Shown here: in pieces, positions 18,120-27,285 of the stretch
Numbering within the stretch: position 1 is the stretch's first letter
Layout of the letters: every line of letters starts with the position of its first letter
Assembly: GCF_900113665.1 (NCBI RefSeq)
Contig: NZ_FOQD01000015.1
Coordinates: 1-64,000 of the forward strand
DNA: 64,000 nt
Direction of reading: 5' to 3'
Source of the DNA: Planctomicrobium piriforme
GTDB taxonomy: Bacteria; Planctomycetota; Planctomycetia; Planctomycetales; Planctomycetaceae
Made by a program: the position numbers and the translations under genes
Notes under the pieces: generated by a model
The model's database searches: none
The model's input: the letters and a program-made list of their open reading frames with translations, nothing else
Told to the model about the DNA's origin: nothing

Positions 18120-18320
18120 ATGAACACTCGTAAACCGCCGATTCATACCGCATCTCAAACCGCCGCAGCTCAGGCCGAACTCGCCCGTGAGCCTGTCTCC
18201 CTGCGGCAGCTTTGCAATGACCTCAAGGGCCTGGAACGGCTGGACTCAATTCAAGCCACGCTGCAGCGCGATGTGCGACAGAAGCTGGATGAACAGAGAA
18301 AAAAGACGCCTGGCAAGTGA
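18120..18320 (+). CDS. Small helical protein of unknown function (66 residues)
   Basis: The reading frame from the ATG at 18120 is short. Its ribosome binding site is weak. The product is rich in Ala, Gln, Lys and Leu, and the second half (LRQLCNDLKGLERLDSIQATLQRDVRQKLDEQRKK) would form an amphipathic helix. It ends 12 bp before the convergent bcp gene. I recognise no family, and it could be spurious. Confidence 0.45.
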   Translation: MNTRKPPIHTASQTAAAQAELAREPVSLRQLCNDLKGLERLDSIQATLQRDVRQKLDEQRKKTPGK

Positions 18321-18331
18321 GCTTCGCTGAC

Positions 18332-18814
18332 CTATTCAGCATGCAACTCGGCCACTTTCGCAGCGACGTCGGCGACGTGCCCTTTCACCTTGACGTTCGG
18401 CCAGACCGCTTTCACTTTGCCGTCCTTGCCGATGAGAAACGTCGACCGCTGCAGACCCATGTAGGTCTTGCCGTAGTTTTTCTTCTCGACCCAGACGCCA
18501 TACTTCTCGGCGACGGCGTGATCTTCATCCGCCAGCAGCGGAAACGTCAGCGAGAACTTCTCGGCAAACTTCTGGTGTGATTTGGCGCTGTCGGTACTGA
18601 CTCCCAGCACCACCGTGTCGGCATCGTTCAAACTGGCAAGGTTGTCACGAAAATCGCAGGCTTCCTGCGTACACCCAGGCGTGTTGTCGCGTGGGTAGAA
18701 GTACAGGACGACATTCTGCTTGTCAGAATAATCGCTCAGTTTCACCTTGCCTTCGGGGATTGCCGGAAGGGTGAATGAGGGGGCTTTTTTGCCAATGCTG
18801 GGAACGTTTGCCAT
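18332..18814 (-). CDS. bcp: Thioredoxin-dependent peroxiredoxin (Bcp type)
   Basis: 160 residues with a thioredoxin fold. The peroxidatic Cys48 is in the NTPGCTQEAC motif, and Cys53 in the same motif is the usual resolving Cys of the alpha2-type BCP, giving an intramolecular disulfide recycled by thioredoxin. The enzyme reduces hydrogen peroxide and organic peroxides in the cytoplasm. The GVSTDSAKSHQKFAEKF segment and the conserved Arg in LQRSTFLI are also present. Length is normal. It is convergent with the small gene at 18120. Confidence 0.95.
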   Translation of the reverse strand: MANVPSIGKKAPSFTLPAIPEGKVKLSDYSDKQNVVLYFYPRDNTPGCTQEACDFRDNLASLNDADTVVLGVSTDSAKSHQKFAEKFSLTFPLLADEDHAVAEKYGVWVEKKNYGKTYMGLQRSTFLIGKDGKVKAVWPNVKVKGHVADVAAKVAELHAE

Positions 18815-18862
18815 CTGATGAGACCTTTCCGGGGGCGTAAATGTGCCGATCGAGAGTTGAAG

Positions 18863-19093
18863 TCATTTTGGCGATTGTCGCGCCGCCTTCTCTTGTTTCA
18901 ATGTCTTCCAGACAACATAGATTGCCGCAGGGATTGAGCAGACGCCGCTGATCACGCGATACTGCCAGCTGTCAGGCGCAAAGGGGGAAAACAGCAGGAA
19001 CAAGAGACTGAAGAAGGTCAAAGCAAACAGGAAATAGACAACAGCTCTGAACGCCGTTTGAAGTTTGTCAAACAAAGGACGGTTGAAGTGCAT
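18863..19093 (-). CDS. Small two-helix membrane protein
   Basis: 76 residues with two predicted membrane helices (AVVYFLFALTFFSLLFLLF and VISGVCSIPAAIYVVW) and a Lys/Gln-rich C-terminus. No family is recognised. It lies 18 bp after the leucine-rich gene and 48 bp before bcp on the same strand, so it may be co-transcribed with either. Base composition is lower in GC than the surrounding core genes. Confidence 0.6.
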   Translation of the reverse strand: MHFNRPLFDKLQTAFRAVVYFLFALTFFSLLFLLFSPFAPDSWQYRVISGVCSIPAAIYVVWKTLKQEKAARQSPK

Positions 19094-19111
19094 TCGATGT
19101 CTTTTCAGGTG

Positions 19112-20116
19112 CTAGCGATTCACGACAACTCCAGACTCCGACAACTTCAGCAGTATTTCCTCTGAGAATGGTGGTTCGTTCAAAACGAGCTTGTGTTTGG
19201 CTTTCAATGAATCAAGGTCTGGAAGGCACTTCTCAGTCAGTTTGCTTGCCGGAATTCGCAATTCCACCTGGATCGCAAGTTGGGTCAACGCCGAAATGGT
19301 CTCATTGTCGGCACCGTCGATATTGATAATCCTGATTCTATTGCATCGATTGAGTTGCGAGACTGTGTCTGCTGACAGGCCTTTGCCGCCCACGGCAACA
19401 TATTCAAGCTTCGGCTGTCTGATGAGCCACTCCAGATTCGGCGAATCATCCGAGATCTTCACGGTGACGATTCTCAACTCGGGAAGAATGCAGTTCTCCG
19501 GAATTTCCGCGGCGAATTGACGTTCTCCAGGAATCGTCAACTTTTCCAGCGACTGACAGACAGGCGCAGCCAAAGATCGACCGGAAATCTTAGCACTGTG
19601 CAATGACAACCCGGCTAACTGGGGAATTGGCCCGACTTGCATGAGTCCTTCATCTGTGATCTCGCAATTCCACAACGCCATTTCGAGCCGCGGCTGCTTT
19701 CTCAACTGATCAGCATGCTGCTTCAGCCAAGAATCATCGAACCCGGAATTTCGGAGCCATATGTAAGTATGCTGCTTGCCTGGCAGGTTGATCATTCCGT
19801 TCGAGATCGCTTCCAGCGACTGCTTCAGCTTGGCGAACACTCCGGAATCAATTTCTCCGACAACAGCAAAATCTCCGTCTAAGCCCTCAATCGAGTAGCC
19901 AAGATCTTCCTGTGACCTGGAGCTGATAAAGCTGAGTGCCACCAAAGCACAGCAGGCAAGAAGAGGCAGCAACCATATCAAATGCCAATATCCAAGATGG
20001 CCGAGAATGGACCGACATCGCTGAAACATCGGCTTGATCATGGTCACGTTGTCTTCTGAGGACGCCGGACTGCCGGGGCCTTTTTGCCAACTGTGACCAT
20101 CATTTGTGACCATCAT
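19112..20116 (-). CDS. Membrane-anchored protein with leucine-rich-repeat-like domain
   Basis: 334 residues. The ATG pair at 20116/20113 is preceded by AAGGAG; the second ATG has the better spacing. One membrane helix (WLLPLLACCALVALSF, about residues 47-62) leaves a C-terminal domain outside the membrane. That domain contains degenerate leucine-rich units of the planctomycete type (LEMALWNCEITDEGLMQVG, LAGLSLHSAKISG, LEYVAVGGKGLSADTV). Function is unknown; protein binding is likely. The gene is visibly AT-richer than its neighbours and shares this with the divergent gene at 20192. Confidence 0.75.
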   Translation of the reverse strand: MMVTNDGHSWQKGPGSPASSEDNVTMIKPMFQRCRSILGHLGYWHLIWLLPLLACCALVALSFISSRSQEDLGYSIEGLDGDFAVVGEIDSGVFAKLKQSLEAISNGMINLPGKQHTYIWLRNSGFDDSWLKQHADQLRKQPRLEMALWNCEITDEGLMQVGPIPQLAGLSLHSAKISGRSLAAPVCQSLEKLTIPGERQFAAEIPENCILPELRIVTVKISDDSPNLEWLIRQPKLEYVAVGGKGLSADTVSQLNRCNRIRIINIDGADNETISALTQLAIQVELRIPASKLTEKCLPDLDSLKAKHKLVLNEPPFSEEILLKLSESGVVVNR

Positions 20117-20134
20117 TTGCTCCTTTTGGGGCGT

Positions 20135-20162
20135 ATTCTAGCCAGCGACTGACAAAGACCAA
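20135..20162 (-). promoter_or_regulatory. Putative sigma-70-type promoter for the leucine-rich gene
   Basis: On the minus strand TTGGTC (20162-20157) and TAGAAT (20140-20135) are 16 bp apart, about 20 bp before the start codon pair. The -10 hexamer is the same as in the argB promoter candidate. Confidence 0.4.
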
Positions 20163-20191
20163 ATCGTCATAGCAATCGAGGGAATGAACTG

Positions 20192-20701
20192 ATGACCAAT
20201 CAGAGGCTGGCCTATTGGATACCGCTGTTTACGTTGATCGAACTGGTCGGTTGCTCAGAACATCGGAAACCTCAATCAGTCACAATCCATCAACCCATCG
20301 CCGAACAGCCAGTTCCCATTCCCGCGCCCGCGATTTCCCCTGGAGGTCGACCGAGGTCGATTCGAAATGCACGGTACTTCACCGTGAGCGACTTCCTTGC
20401 AGCAAGAAAAAACAATGAGTTGACGCCAGAGGAATGGGTCTGCATTGAAGGACACGTCACAAGGGCGATAGAAGTCTTTGGAGCATTTGGAGTCACATTG
20501 TCCGACTCGAATTCTGAATTGACAGTGCACAGCGAGGGAAAGGGGTTACGCCAGTACACTTTCAATAGCAACGACAGCATCATCATTCACGGCAGACTTT
20601 CAAAGAACGGTCTTATTGCTGATCCAACGCTCTTAACTCAACAAGAAGTGGATCCCGCCAGCAGCACGGGCGAACAACTCGATATGGAAACAGGGGACTG
20701 A
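20192..20701 (+). CDS. Putative lipoprotein with small beta-barrel-like domain
   Basis: 169 residues. The N-terminus has a short hydrophobic segment ending in LVGCSEH, a possible lipobox, followed by a Pro-rich linker. Residues about 60-160 (FTVSDFLAARKNNELTPEEWVCIEGHVTRAI, then FNSNDSIIIHGRLSKNGLIAD) look like the OB-type tRNA_anti-like domain of exported proteins, but this is only a pattern impression. It is divergent from the leucine-rich gene, and the two may be a transferred pair given the shared AT-rich composition. Confidence 0.65.
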   Translation: MTNQRLAYWIPLFTLIELVGCSEHRKPQSVTIHQPIAEQPVPIPAPAISPGGRPRSIRNARYFTVSDFLAARKNNELTPEEWVCIEGHVTRAIEVFGAFGVTLSDSNSELTVHSEGKGLRQYTFNSNDSIIIHGRLSKNGLIADPTLLTQQEVDPASSTGEQLDMETGD

Positions 20702-20816
20702 CGTCCCCCGCTCGCCGGGTTTTCAGATGCGAGACTTGGAATACCGGTCGCTGTTGCGATAGGCTCACGGGCAACTTCGCTGTCGTTTTTTAAGACCTTG
20801 TTGCAGGAACGTTCTC

Positions 20817-21521
20817 ATGCGGCCGATCGTTCAGATTTCGCTCGACCTGACCAATATCGATGAAGCCCTCAGCACCGCCGAGATGGCATTACGGGCGGGG
20901 GTCGACTGGCTCGAAGCGGGGACGCCCCTCATTCTCGCGGAAGGACTGCACGGGGTACGGGCTCTGCGGAAGGCGTTTCCCAAAACGCCGATTGTCGCTG
21001 ACCTCAAAACGATGGATGGCGGTTATCTGGAAGCGGAAATGATGGCGAAGGCGGGCGCCACGCATGTCGTCGTCATGGCCCGGGCTCACGAAGAGACGAT
21101 TCACTGCGTCGTCAAAGCGGGTAAAGATCATGGCGTGAAAGTCATGGGCGATAATCTCGGCTGCCCGGACATGGTGGCGGGAGCGAAGTGGCTCGCTGAC
21201 CTGGGCTGCGATTACGTCGTGCATCACATCGGGTACGACGAACGCCGCGGAATCGTCGCCAAAGGGGGCCGACAGCCGAGCCCGATGGATCAGCTTCGGG
21301 AAGTGGTGCAGGCGGTGAACATCCCGGTTCAGGCAGTCGGCGGCCTGACGCTCGAACAAGCGGTTTCCACACCGAGCTACGGCGCCCCGCTGGTCGTGTT
21401 GGGCGCCCCACTGACCGTCGACGCCGACGCCTTCAAAACCGCCGACGGCGACCTGGAATCCTCACTCCGGCTGATCTGCGAAAAAGTCCACGCCTATGGG
21501 GATGTGAAAGTCGGGAAGTGA
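20817..21521 (+). CDS. Hexulose-6-phosphate synthase / 3-keto-L-gulonate-6-phosphate decarboxylase family
   Basis: 234 residues, OMP-decarboxylase suprafamily TIM barrel. The ATG at 20817 has AGGA 8 bases upstream. The signature DLKTMDGGYLEAEM (Asp-x-Lys-x-x-Asp) for Mg and phosphate handling is intact, with the HHIGYD and GGLTLEQ phosphate loop later. Members either fix formaldehyde onto ribulose 5-phosphate or decarboxylate 3-keto-L-gulonate 6-phosphate. No 6-phospho-3-hexuloisomerase is adjacent, while sugar oxidoreductase and epimerase genes are nearby, so a sugar-acid decarboxylase role is as likely as formaldehyde fixation. Confidence 0.85.
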   Translation: MRPIVQISLDLTNIDEALSTAEMALRAGVDWLEAGTPLILAEGLHGVRALRKAFPKTPIVADLKTMDGGYLEAEMMAKAGATHVVVMARAHEETIHCVVKAGKDHGVKVMGDNLGCPDMVAGAKWLADLGCDYVVHHIGYDERRGIVAKGGRQPSPMDQLREVVQAVNIPVQAVGGLTLEQAVSTPSYGAPLVVLGAPLTVDADAFKTADGDLESSLRLICEKVHAYGDVKVGK

Positions 21522-21611
21522 GAATCGGAAATCCGCGATTCTGAGGGATCGGTCAAGTGTTGTGTCCAACGCTGTTGGTTAATTATCCCACGCAGCAAAA
21601 ACCAGGAAAAG

Positions 21612-21657
21612 CCCCTCACCCCGACCCTCTCCCCGGAGTACCGGGGCGAGGGAGAGA
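21612..21657. repeat. GC-rich REP-like palindrome (CCCCTCACCCCGACCCTC)
   Basis: CCCCTCACCCCGACCCTCTC pairs imperfectly with GGGGCGAGGGAGAG around the CCGGAGTACCGG centre. It is of the same type as the palindrome in 106-178, and the core is a very widespread bacterial intergenic repeat. It lies between convergent genes. Confidence 0.7.
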
Positions 21658-21681
21658 ACACAAAAGCTCCGGGACACGACA

Positions 21682-21942
21682 CTAGTGCGCCGGGGACAGT
21701 GAGGCGAGTTCTCGAAGTTCGACGCGGTCGACGGCAAATCCAGCTTTCAGTACGTCGCCGATCGCCGAGCGAATTGCTTCCTCCAGCGAATTGGCCGAGC
21801 GATGAAAATCGATGTGGGAGACTCCGCACGAGCTGCCTGGGGAGCCGTCGTCGCAACCGGCTTCGTAGAGCTGGTTGGAAGCCTCGACGGTCATCTCTGG
21901 CAGGCCGGAGAGAATCACCGTGAATTCAAAGTCGCGCATCAT
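21682..21942 (-). CDS. Second gene of a coupled small-gene pair (antitoxin-like position)
   Basis: 86 residues from ATGATG at 21942/21939. The start overlaps the TGA of the upstream gene (ATGA), showing translational coupling. It is a compact acidic alpha/beta protein: MRDFEFTVILSGLPEMTVEASNQLYEAGCDDG, then SAIGDVLKAGFAVDRVEL. The LYEAGCDD plus AVxSAIxDV pattern recurs in small proteins paired with the family encoded just upstream, which makes a toxin-antitoxin or similar two-protein unit plausible. No DNA-binding motif is obvious. Confidence 0.6.
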   Translation of the reverse strand: MMRDFEFTVILSGLPEMTVEASNQLYEAGCDDGSPGSSCGVSHIDFHRSANSLEEAIRSAIGDVLKAGFAVDRVELRELASLSPAH

Positions 21943-22184
21943 TCTTCTCCTCTGGCTTCTCTTCCTGGAGTTTGCGGACACTTCTCGACGGTTCTGGTAA
22001 TGTCCTTCGCGTGGTTTTCCGGGGAGCGGGGAGTACTCCAGACCGATTTGCTGCAAAAGCATGCGAACGGGCAACGGAGGATTCCAAAGCAGTGCCCCAG
22101 ACCTTTAACGAACGTCCACCCGCGATCTTCAGCATACTGGATCGCAGCTTCAATGTGTTTGTTCGGATGTCTTTTTCTGGCCAT
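21939..22184 (-). CDS. First gene of a coupled small-gene pair (HicA-like basic protein)
   Basis: 81 residues from MARKRHPNKHIEAAIQYAEDRGW (ATG at 22184). It is basic, with clustered Cys (GHCFGILRCPFACFC) and the segment SVWSTPRSPENHAKDITR. The N-terminal helix plus GWxxxxGxxH-like strand resembles the HicA-type small RNA-binding toxin fold, but the Cys pattern suggests a metal site not usual in HicA. The 4-bp overlap with the next gene is typical of toxin-antitoxin operons. Identity as a toxin is inference. Confidence 0.6.
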   Translation of the reverse strand: MARKRHPNKHIEAAIQYAEDRGWTFVKGLGHCFGILRCPFACFCSKSVWSTPRSPENHAKDITRTVEKCPQTPGREARGEE

Positions 22185-22330
22185 CACTCTGCTCCTGTCC
22201 GTGCCAGTATTCCATTTACTTATTCGGCAGGCCCAGATCAACACTCGCTTGCGTGAAGGCGTGGTCTCGAAATATGGTGACAGTCCCCCCTTGGGCCACG
22301 CGAGATTTCTGATTCTGACGGAGAACTCCC

Positions 22331-23380
22331 ATCGCAACGTCACTGACCAAACAGCCGGCTGTCGTCAATTTTGCCAACCAGCGCGATTCAGTCGAACTTC
22401 GCGAAGTCGCCATTCCAACCTACGGACCTGAAGATGTGCTGCTGGAAGTGGCGGCCGTTGGGGTCTGTGGGAGCGACCTGCACCAGTGGACCGCCGATCA
22501 CAGTTGGCCAGTGAATTACCCTGTCATTCTGGGGCACGAATTCGGCGGAGTCATCGCCGCCATCGGGGATCGGGCCGGACCCTGGCAGCCCGGCGACCGT
22601 GTCGTCAGCGAAACCGCGGCGATCATCGACCCATATAATCCCATGTCGCGTCAGGGACTGTATAACCTCGACCCGACTCGCAAGGGTTTTGGTTACGGCA
22701 CTGACGGCGCGATGACGAAGTTCGTCCGCGTTCCCGCCCGTTGCCTGCACCGCGTGCCTGAGAATCTTCCGTTCGAAAAGGCCTGTCTTACCGAACCCTG
22801 CTGCGTCGCCTATAGCGCAGTGGTGGCGAACGCAGACATCAAGCCTGGCGACCGGATTCTGGTACTCGGACCGGGTCCGATCGGCCTCCTCTGTGCCGCA
22901 ATGGCCAAACTACAAGGGGCGATCGTGGGGGTCGTCGGACTCGAACGGGACCGCATCCGCTTCGAAGCGGTGAAGAAATATGGCTGCGAGCCGATCATCG
23001 GCGACTGTCGGGAATGGGCTTTCTCGGCCGATGGACTCGGCGTGGACGGCGTCATCGATGCGGCCGGCGTTTCGGTCACCTTGAAAACGGCCATCGACGT
23101 GGTGCGTCCGAATGGCTGGATCAGTAAGGTAGGCTGGGGCCGCGATCCAGTCGGGTTCTCGCTCGACCCGCTCGTTCAGAAGAACATCAAGCTGCAAGGC
23201 AGCTTCAGTCACAACTGGCCAATCTGGGAACGGGTGCTGCGACTGCTGTCGACCGGCCTGCTGGATCTCGATCCGGTCATGGGAGGGATCTGGCCGCTGG
23301 AACAATGGCACGAAGCCTTCGAAACCATGCACTCGGGGACGATTGCCAAAGCGGTGCTCAAACCGACGCTGTCCATTTGA
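22331..23380 (+). CDS. Zinc-dependent alcohol (polyol) dehydrogenase family, with a non-standard start
   Basis: The catalytic zinc region is clear (GVCGSDLHQW, GHEFGGVIAAIGD), as are the NAD-binding GPGPIGLLCAAMAK loop and ELD-type end. The first conserved strands (VVNFANQRDSVELREVAIPTYG) lie upstream of the first usual start, GTG at 22436. The open frame back to the stop at 22316 has no ATG, GTG or TTG. The best initiation is ATC at 22331 with GGAG 7 bases upstream, or CTG at 22343. The four-Cys structural zinc lobe is absent, replaced by IIDPYNPMSRQGLYNL. The protein is about 349 residues. It probably oxidises a sugar alcohol, in line with the epimerase gene 128 bp downstream. Confidence 0.75.
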   Translation: MATSLTKQPAVVNFANQRDSVELREVAIPTYGPEDVLLEVAAVGVCGSDLHQWTADHSWPVNYPVILGHEFGGVIAAIGDRAGPWQPGDRVVSETAAIIDPYNPMSRQGLYNLDPTRKGFGYGTDGAMTKFVRVPARCLHRVPENLPFEKACLTEPCCVAYSAVVANADIKPGDRILVLGPGPIGLLCAAMAKLQGAIVGVVGLERDRIRFEAVKKYGCEPIIGDCREWAFSADGLGVDGVIDAAGVSVTLKTAIDVVRPNGWISKVGWGRDPVGFSLDPLVQKNIKLQGSFSHNWPIWERVLRLLSTGLLDLDPVMGGIWPLEQWHEAFETMHSGTIAKAVLKPTLSI

Positions 23381-23381
23381 A

Positions 23382-23449
23382 TCGTTGAGGGTTGAGTGAT
23401 AAGCGTTGAGCGAGACAATTCTCAACGCTCAACCCTCATCGCTCAACGA
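23382..23449. repeat. Inverted heptad repeat, GTTGAGG/GTTGAGT type
   Basis: TCGTTGAGGGTTGAGTGATA (23382 on) pairs with CAACCCTCATCGCTCAACGA (to 23449); the arms are built of degenerate 7-bp units. It starts just after the alcohol dehydrogenase stop and lies between two genes of one probable operon. Confidence 0.75.
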
Positions 23450-23508
23450 CCAGATGCAGAACCATTTCCCCCACCTGAGCCTGCCTGAAATACATTGAGA
23501 GCCAACTG

Positions 23509-24390
23509 ATGCCCAAGCTTGCCGCGTTTCCCAAATTGTACATGGACGAACTGTGCATTCACGGCACGATGACGTTGCGGGAATGGATCGAGAAAGCGGC
23601 CCTGCTCGATATTGACGGGCTGGAAATGTACACCGGGTTGCTGGACCTCAAAGATCCGGCGAAGTGGTCCGAGACCAAGAAAATCGCTGACGACAACGAC
23701 CTGTTGTTGCCCATGATGTGCGCCTCGCCCGACTTCACGCATCCTGACCCGGCCTTCCGGCAGCAGCAGGTCGATCACGAGAAATTCTGCATCGACATGA
23801 CCGCCGCCCTCGGCGGGCAGTATTGCCGCGTTCTCTCAGGGCAGCGGCGGCCGGAAGTCTCGCGGGAACAGGGGATCAATTACACGGTCGAGTGCATTCA
23901 GGCGTGTCTGCCGCACGCGAAAGCCGCCGGCGTCACGCTGATTCTGGAAAATCATTACAAAGACAATTACTGGCAGTTCCCCGAGTTTGCCCAGTACACT
24001 GACGTGTTCTGCGATCTCGTGTCGCGGCTGAATGATCCGAATTTCGGCGTGAATTACGACCCGAGCAACACGATCCTGGCGGGAGAAGATCCGCTGGTGC
24101 TGTTGGAACTGGTCAAAACCCGCGTCGTGACGATGCACGCCAGCGACCGCTATCTCGCCGACGGGACAATCGAGGATCTCCGCAAGGAAGAAGACAGCGT
24201 CGGCTACGCCAAGCGGCTGCGACATGGTGAAATCGGCAAGGGAATGAACGATTATGACGCGATCTTTTCGACGCTGAGAGGTGTTGGATTCAACGGCTGG
24301 ATCAGCATCGAAGACGGCGTCGACGGGTTCGACCAACTGGAACGCAGCGTCGCCTTTTTGCGAACCAAAATTTCGCAGCACTGGGCCTAA
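23509..24390 (+). CDS. Sugar phosphate isomerase/epimerase (AP-endonuclease-2 TIM barrel)
   Basis: 293 residues. The ATG at 23509 follows TGAGAG. The xylose-isomerase-like barrel is indicated by metal ligands in LENHYKDN (Glu), NYDPSN (Asp), MHASDR (His) and SIEDGVDG (Glu). The enzyme should interconvert keto- and aldo-sugars or act as a dehydratase; substrate unknown. Its place between the zinc dehydrogenase and the exported DUF4038 protein supports a role in sugar or polyol use. Length is normal for the family. Confidence 0.88.
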   Translation: MPKLAAFPKLYMDELCIHGTMTLREWIEKAALLDIDGLEMYTGLLDLKDPAKWSETKKIADDNDLLLPMMCASPDFTHPDPAFRQQQVDHEKFCIDMTAALGGQYCRVLSGQRRPEVSREQGINYTVECIQACLPHAKAAGVTLILENHYKDNYWQFPEFAQYTDVFCDLVSRLNDPNFGVNYDPSNTILAGEDPLVLLELVKTRVVTMHASDRYLADGTIEDLRKEEDSVGYAKRLRHGEIGKGMNDYDAIFSTLRGVGFNGWISIEDGVDGFDQLERSVAFLRTKISQHWA

Positions 24391-24429
24391 GAGCCAACGA
24401 CGACTTAATTCACGACAACGGAGTGCAAC

Positions 24430-25731
24430 ATGAGCCAGACGCGACGGACCTTTCTGCAGGCGTCGACTCTCTCCGCGATCGGGTTGATGTTGCCGGGCGT
24501 ATTGCGGGCCCAGGCGGGGGAGAAACCGCGGATTCTGCTGCGGTCGTCGTGGCAGATTGTGAACATCGGCGACATTGCCCACACTCCAGGCGTGATCGCG
24601 CTGATCGAGAAATACATTCCGGAAGCGGAAGTCATTCTCTGGGCCTCGAATGACCTCTCTCCGGAAGTGCTCGAAATGGAGCACAAGCGGTTTCCGAAGC
24701 TCAAGGTCGTCAAAGGTAAAATCAAGGACGACGGCCACGCCACGACCCCGGAACTGGAAGAGGCGCTGGGCTGGTGCAACTTTTTGCTGCACGGGTCGGG
24801 CGCATCGTTCGTGGCGCAGCGTGATGTCGGCGACTTTGTGAAGCACATCGGCAAGCCGTACGGGGTCTACGGCATCACTTATTCCGGCACCTCGAAAGAG
24901 GGAATCGATCTGCTCACGCAGGCGAGATTCCTCTTCTTTCGCGAGACGGTGTCGCTCGAACGGGCCAAAGAAGATGGCGTGCAGTGCCCGATCATGGAAT
25001 TCGGTCCCGACGGCGCCTTCGGCACCGACCTGCGGAATGACAAGGCGGCGGACGAGTACCTGAAGTCGGTCGATCTGCAGCCTGGCAAGTTCCTCTGCTG
25101 CATTCCCCGCCTGCGGTATACGCCGTACTGGCTGATCCGGAATCAGCCCAAGGACGAAAAGAAAGCCGACCGCAACGAGATGATGCAGGAGCACGACCAC
25201 GCTCCTTTACGGGCAGCAATCTCGGCGGTGGTGCGTGAAACCGACACGAAGGTGCTGATCTGCCCGGAAGACATGACACAGATGGCAGTCGGTCGCGAAC
25301 TCCTCTACAACCGCCTCGATGACGATGTGAAAGCCAAAGTCGTTCTCCGTGAGACATACTGGCTGACCGACGAAGCGCTCAGCACCTACATGCGGTCGCT
25401 CGGGTTGTTCGGGCTGGAAATGCATTCGCCGATCATGTGCATTGCGAACGGGGTGCCGGCCCTGGTTGGCCGCTTTGAAGAGCAGACCAGTAAAGGGTTC
25501 ATGTGGCGCGACATCGGCCTGGGAGACTGGTTGTTCGACATGGATCAGCCGGACGACGTGGCTCGACTCACCCCCACATTGCTGACATTCGTTCAGGACC
25601 GTCCGGCAGTGCTGGAAAAAGTTCGCAAAGCCCAGGCCATTGTGCAGCAGCGTCAACGTGAGACGATGCAGGTCCTGAAACAACAGTTCGCCGCCGCGCC
25701 CGTTACCAGCGAAAAAGGACAGGCCGACTGA
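24430..25731 (+). CDS. Tat-exported polysaccharide pyruvyl transferase family protein
   Basis: 433 residues. The twin-arginine signal TRRTFLQASTLSAIGLML is clear. The rest resembles the polysaccharide pyruvyl transferase fold: ILLRSSWQIVNIGDIAHTPG near the N-terminus, LLHGSGASFVAQ, KPYGVYGITYSG, EDMTQMAVGRELL and LGLEMHSPIMCIANGVP (the GT-B-like C-half with the conserved His). Export of a pyruvyl transferase is unexpected because the donor PEP is cytoplasmic, so the exported form may have another function. It is 39 bp after the epimerase gene, in the same probable operon. Confidence 0.82.
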   Translation: MSQTRRTFLQASTLSAIGLMLPGVLRAQAGEKPRILLRSSWQIVNIGDIAHTPGVIALIEKYIPEAEVILWASNDLSPEVLEMEHKRFPKLKVVKGKIKDDGHATTPELEEALGWCNFLLHGSGASFVAQRDVGDFVKHIGKPYGVYGITYSGTSKEGIDLLTQARFLFFRETVSLERAKEDGVQCPIMEFGPDGAFGTDLRNDKAADEYLKSVDLQPGKFLCCIPRLRYTPYWLIRNQPKDEKKADRNEMMQEHDHAPLRAAISAVVRETDTKVLICPEDMTQMAVGRELLYNRLDDDVKAKVVLRETYWLTDEALSTYMRSLGLFGLEMHSPIMCIANGVPALVGRFEEQTSKGFMWRDIGLGDWLFDMDQPDDVARLTPTLLTFVQDRPAVLEKVRKAQAIVQQRQRETMQVLKQQFAAAPVTSEKGQAD

Positions 25732-25753
25732 CAACCGGTCTGACTCGATCTTT

Positions 25754-27232
<1,479 letters not shown>

Positions 27233-27285
27233 TGATGCGTCCCTGGTGACTTTCCTTTATCTAAAGGTGTCGCCATCATCCCGCG

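Noticed and set aside
23836..25200. A 454-codon minus-strand open frame opposite the epimerase and pyruvyl-transferase-like genes
   Set aside because: It is antisense to two genes with clear families and crosses their intergenic gap, so it is a shadow.
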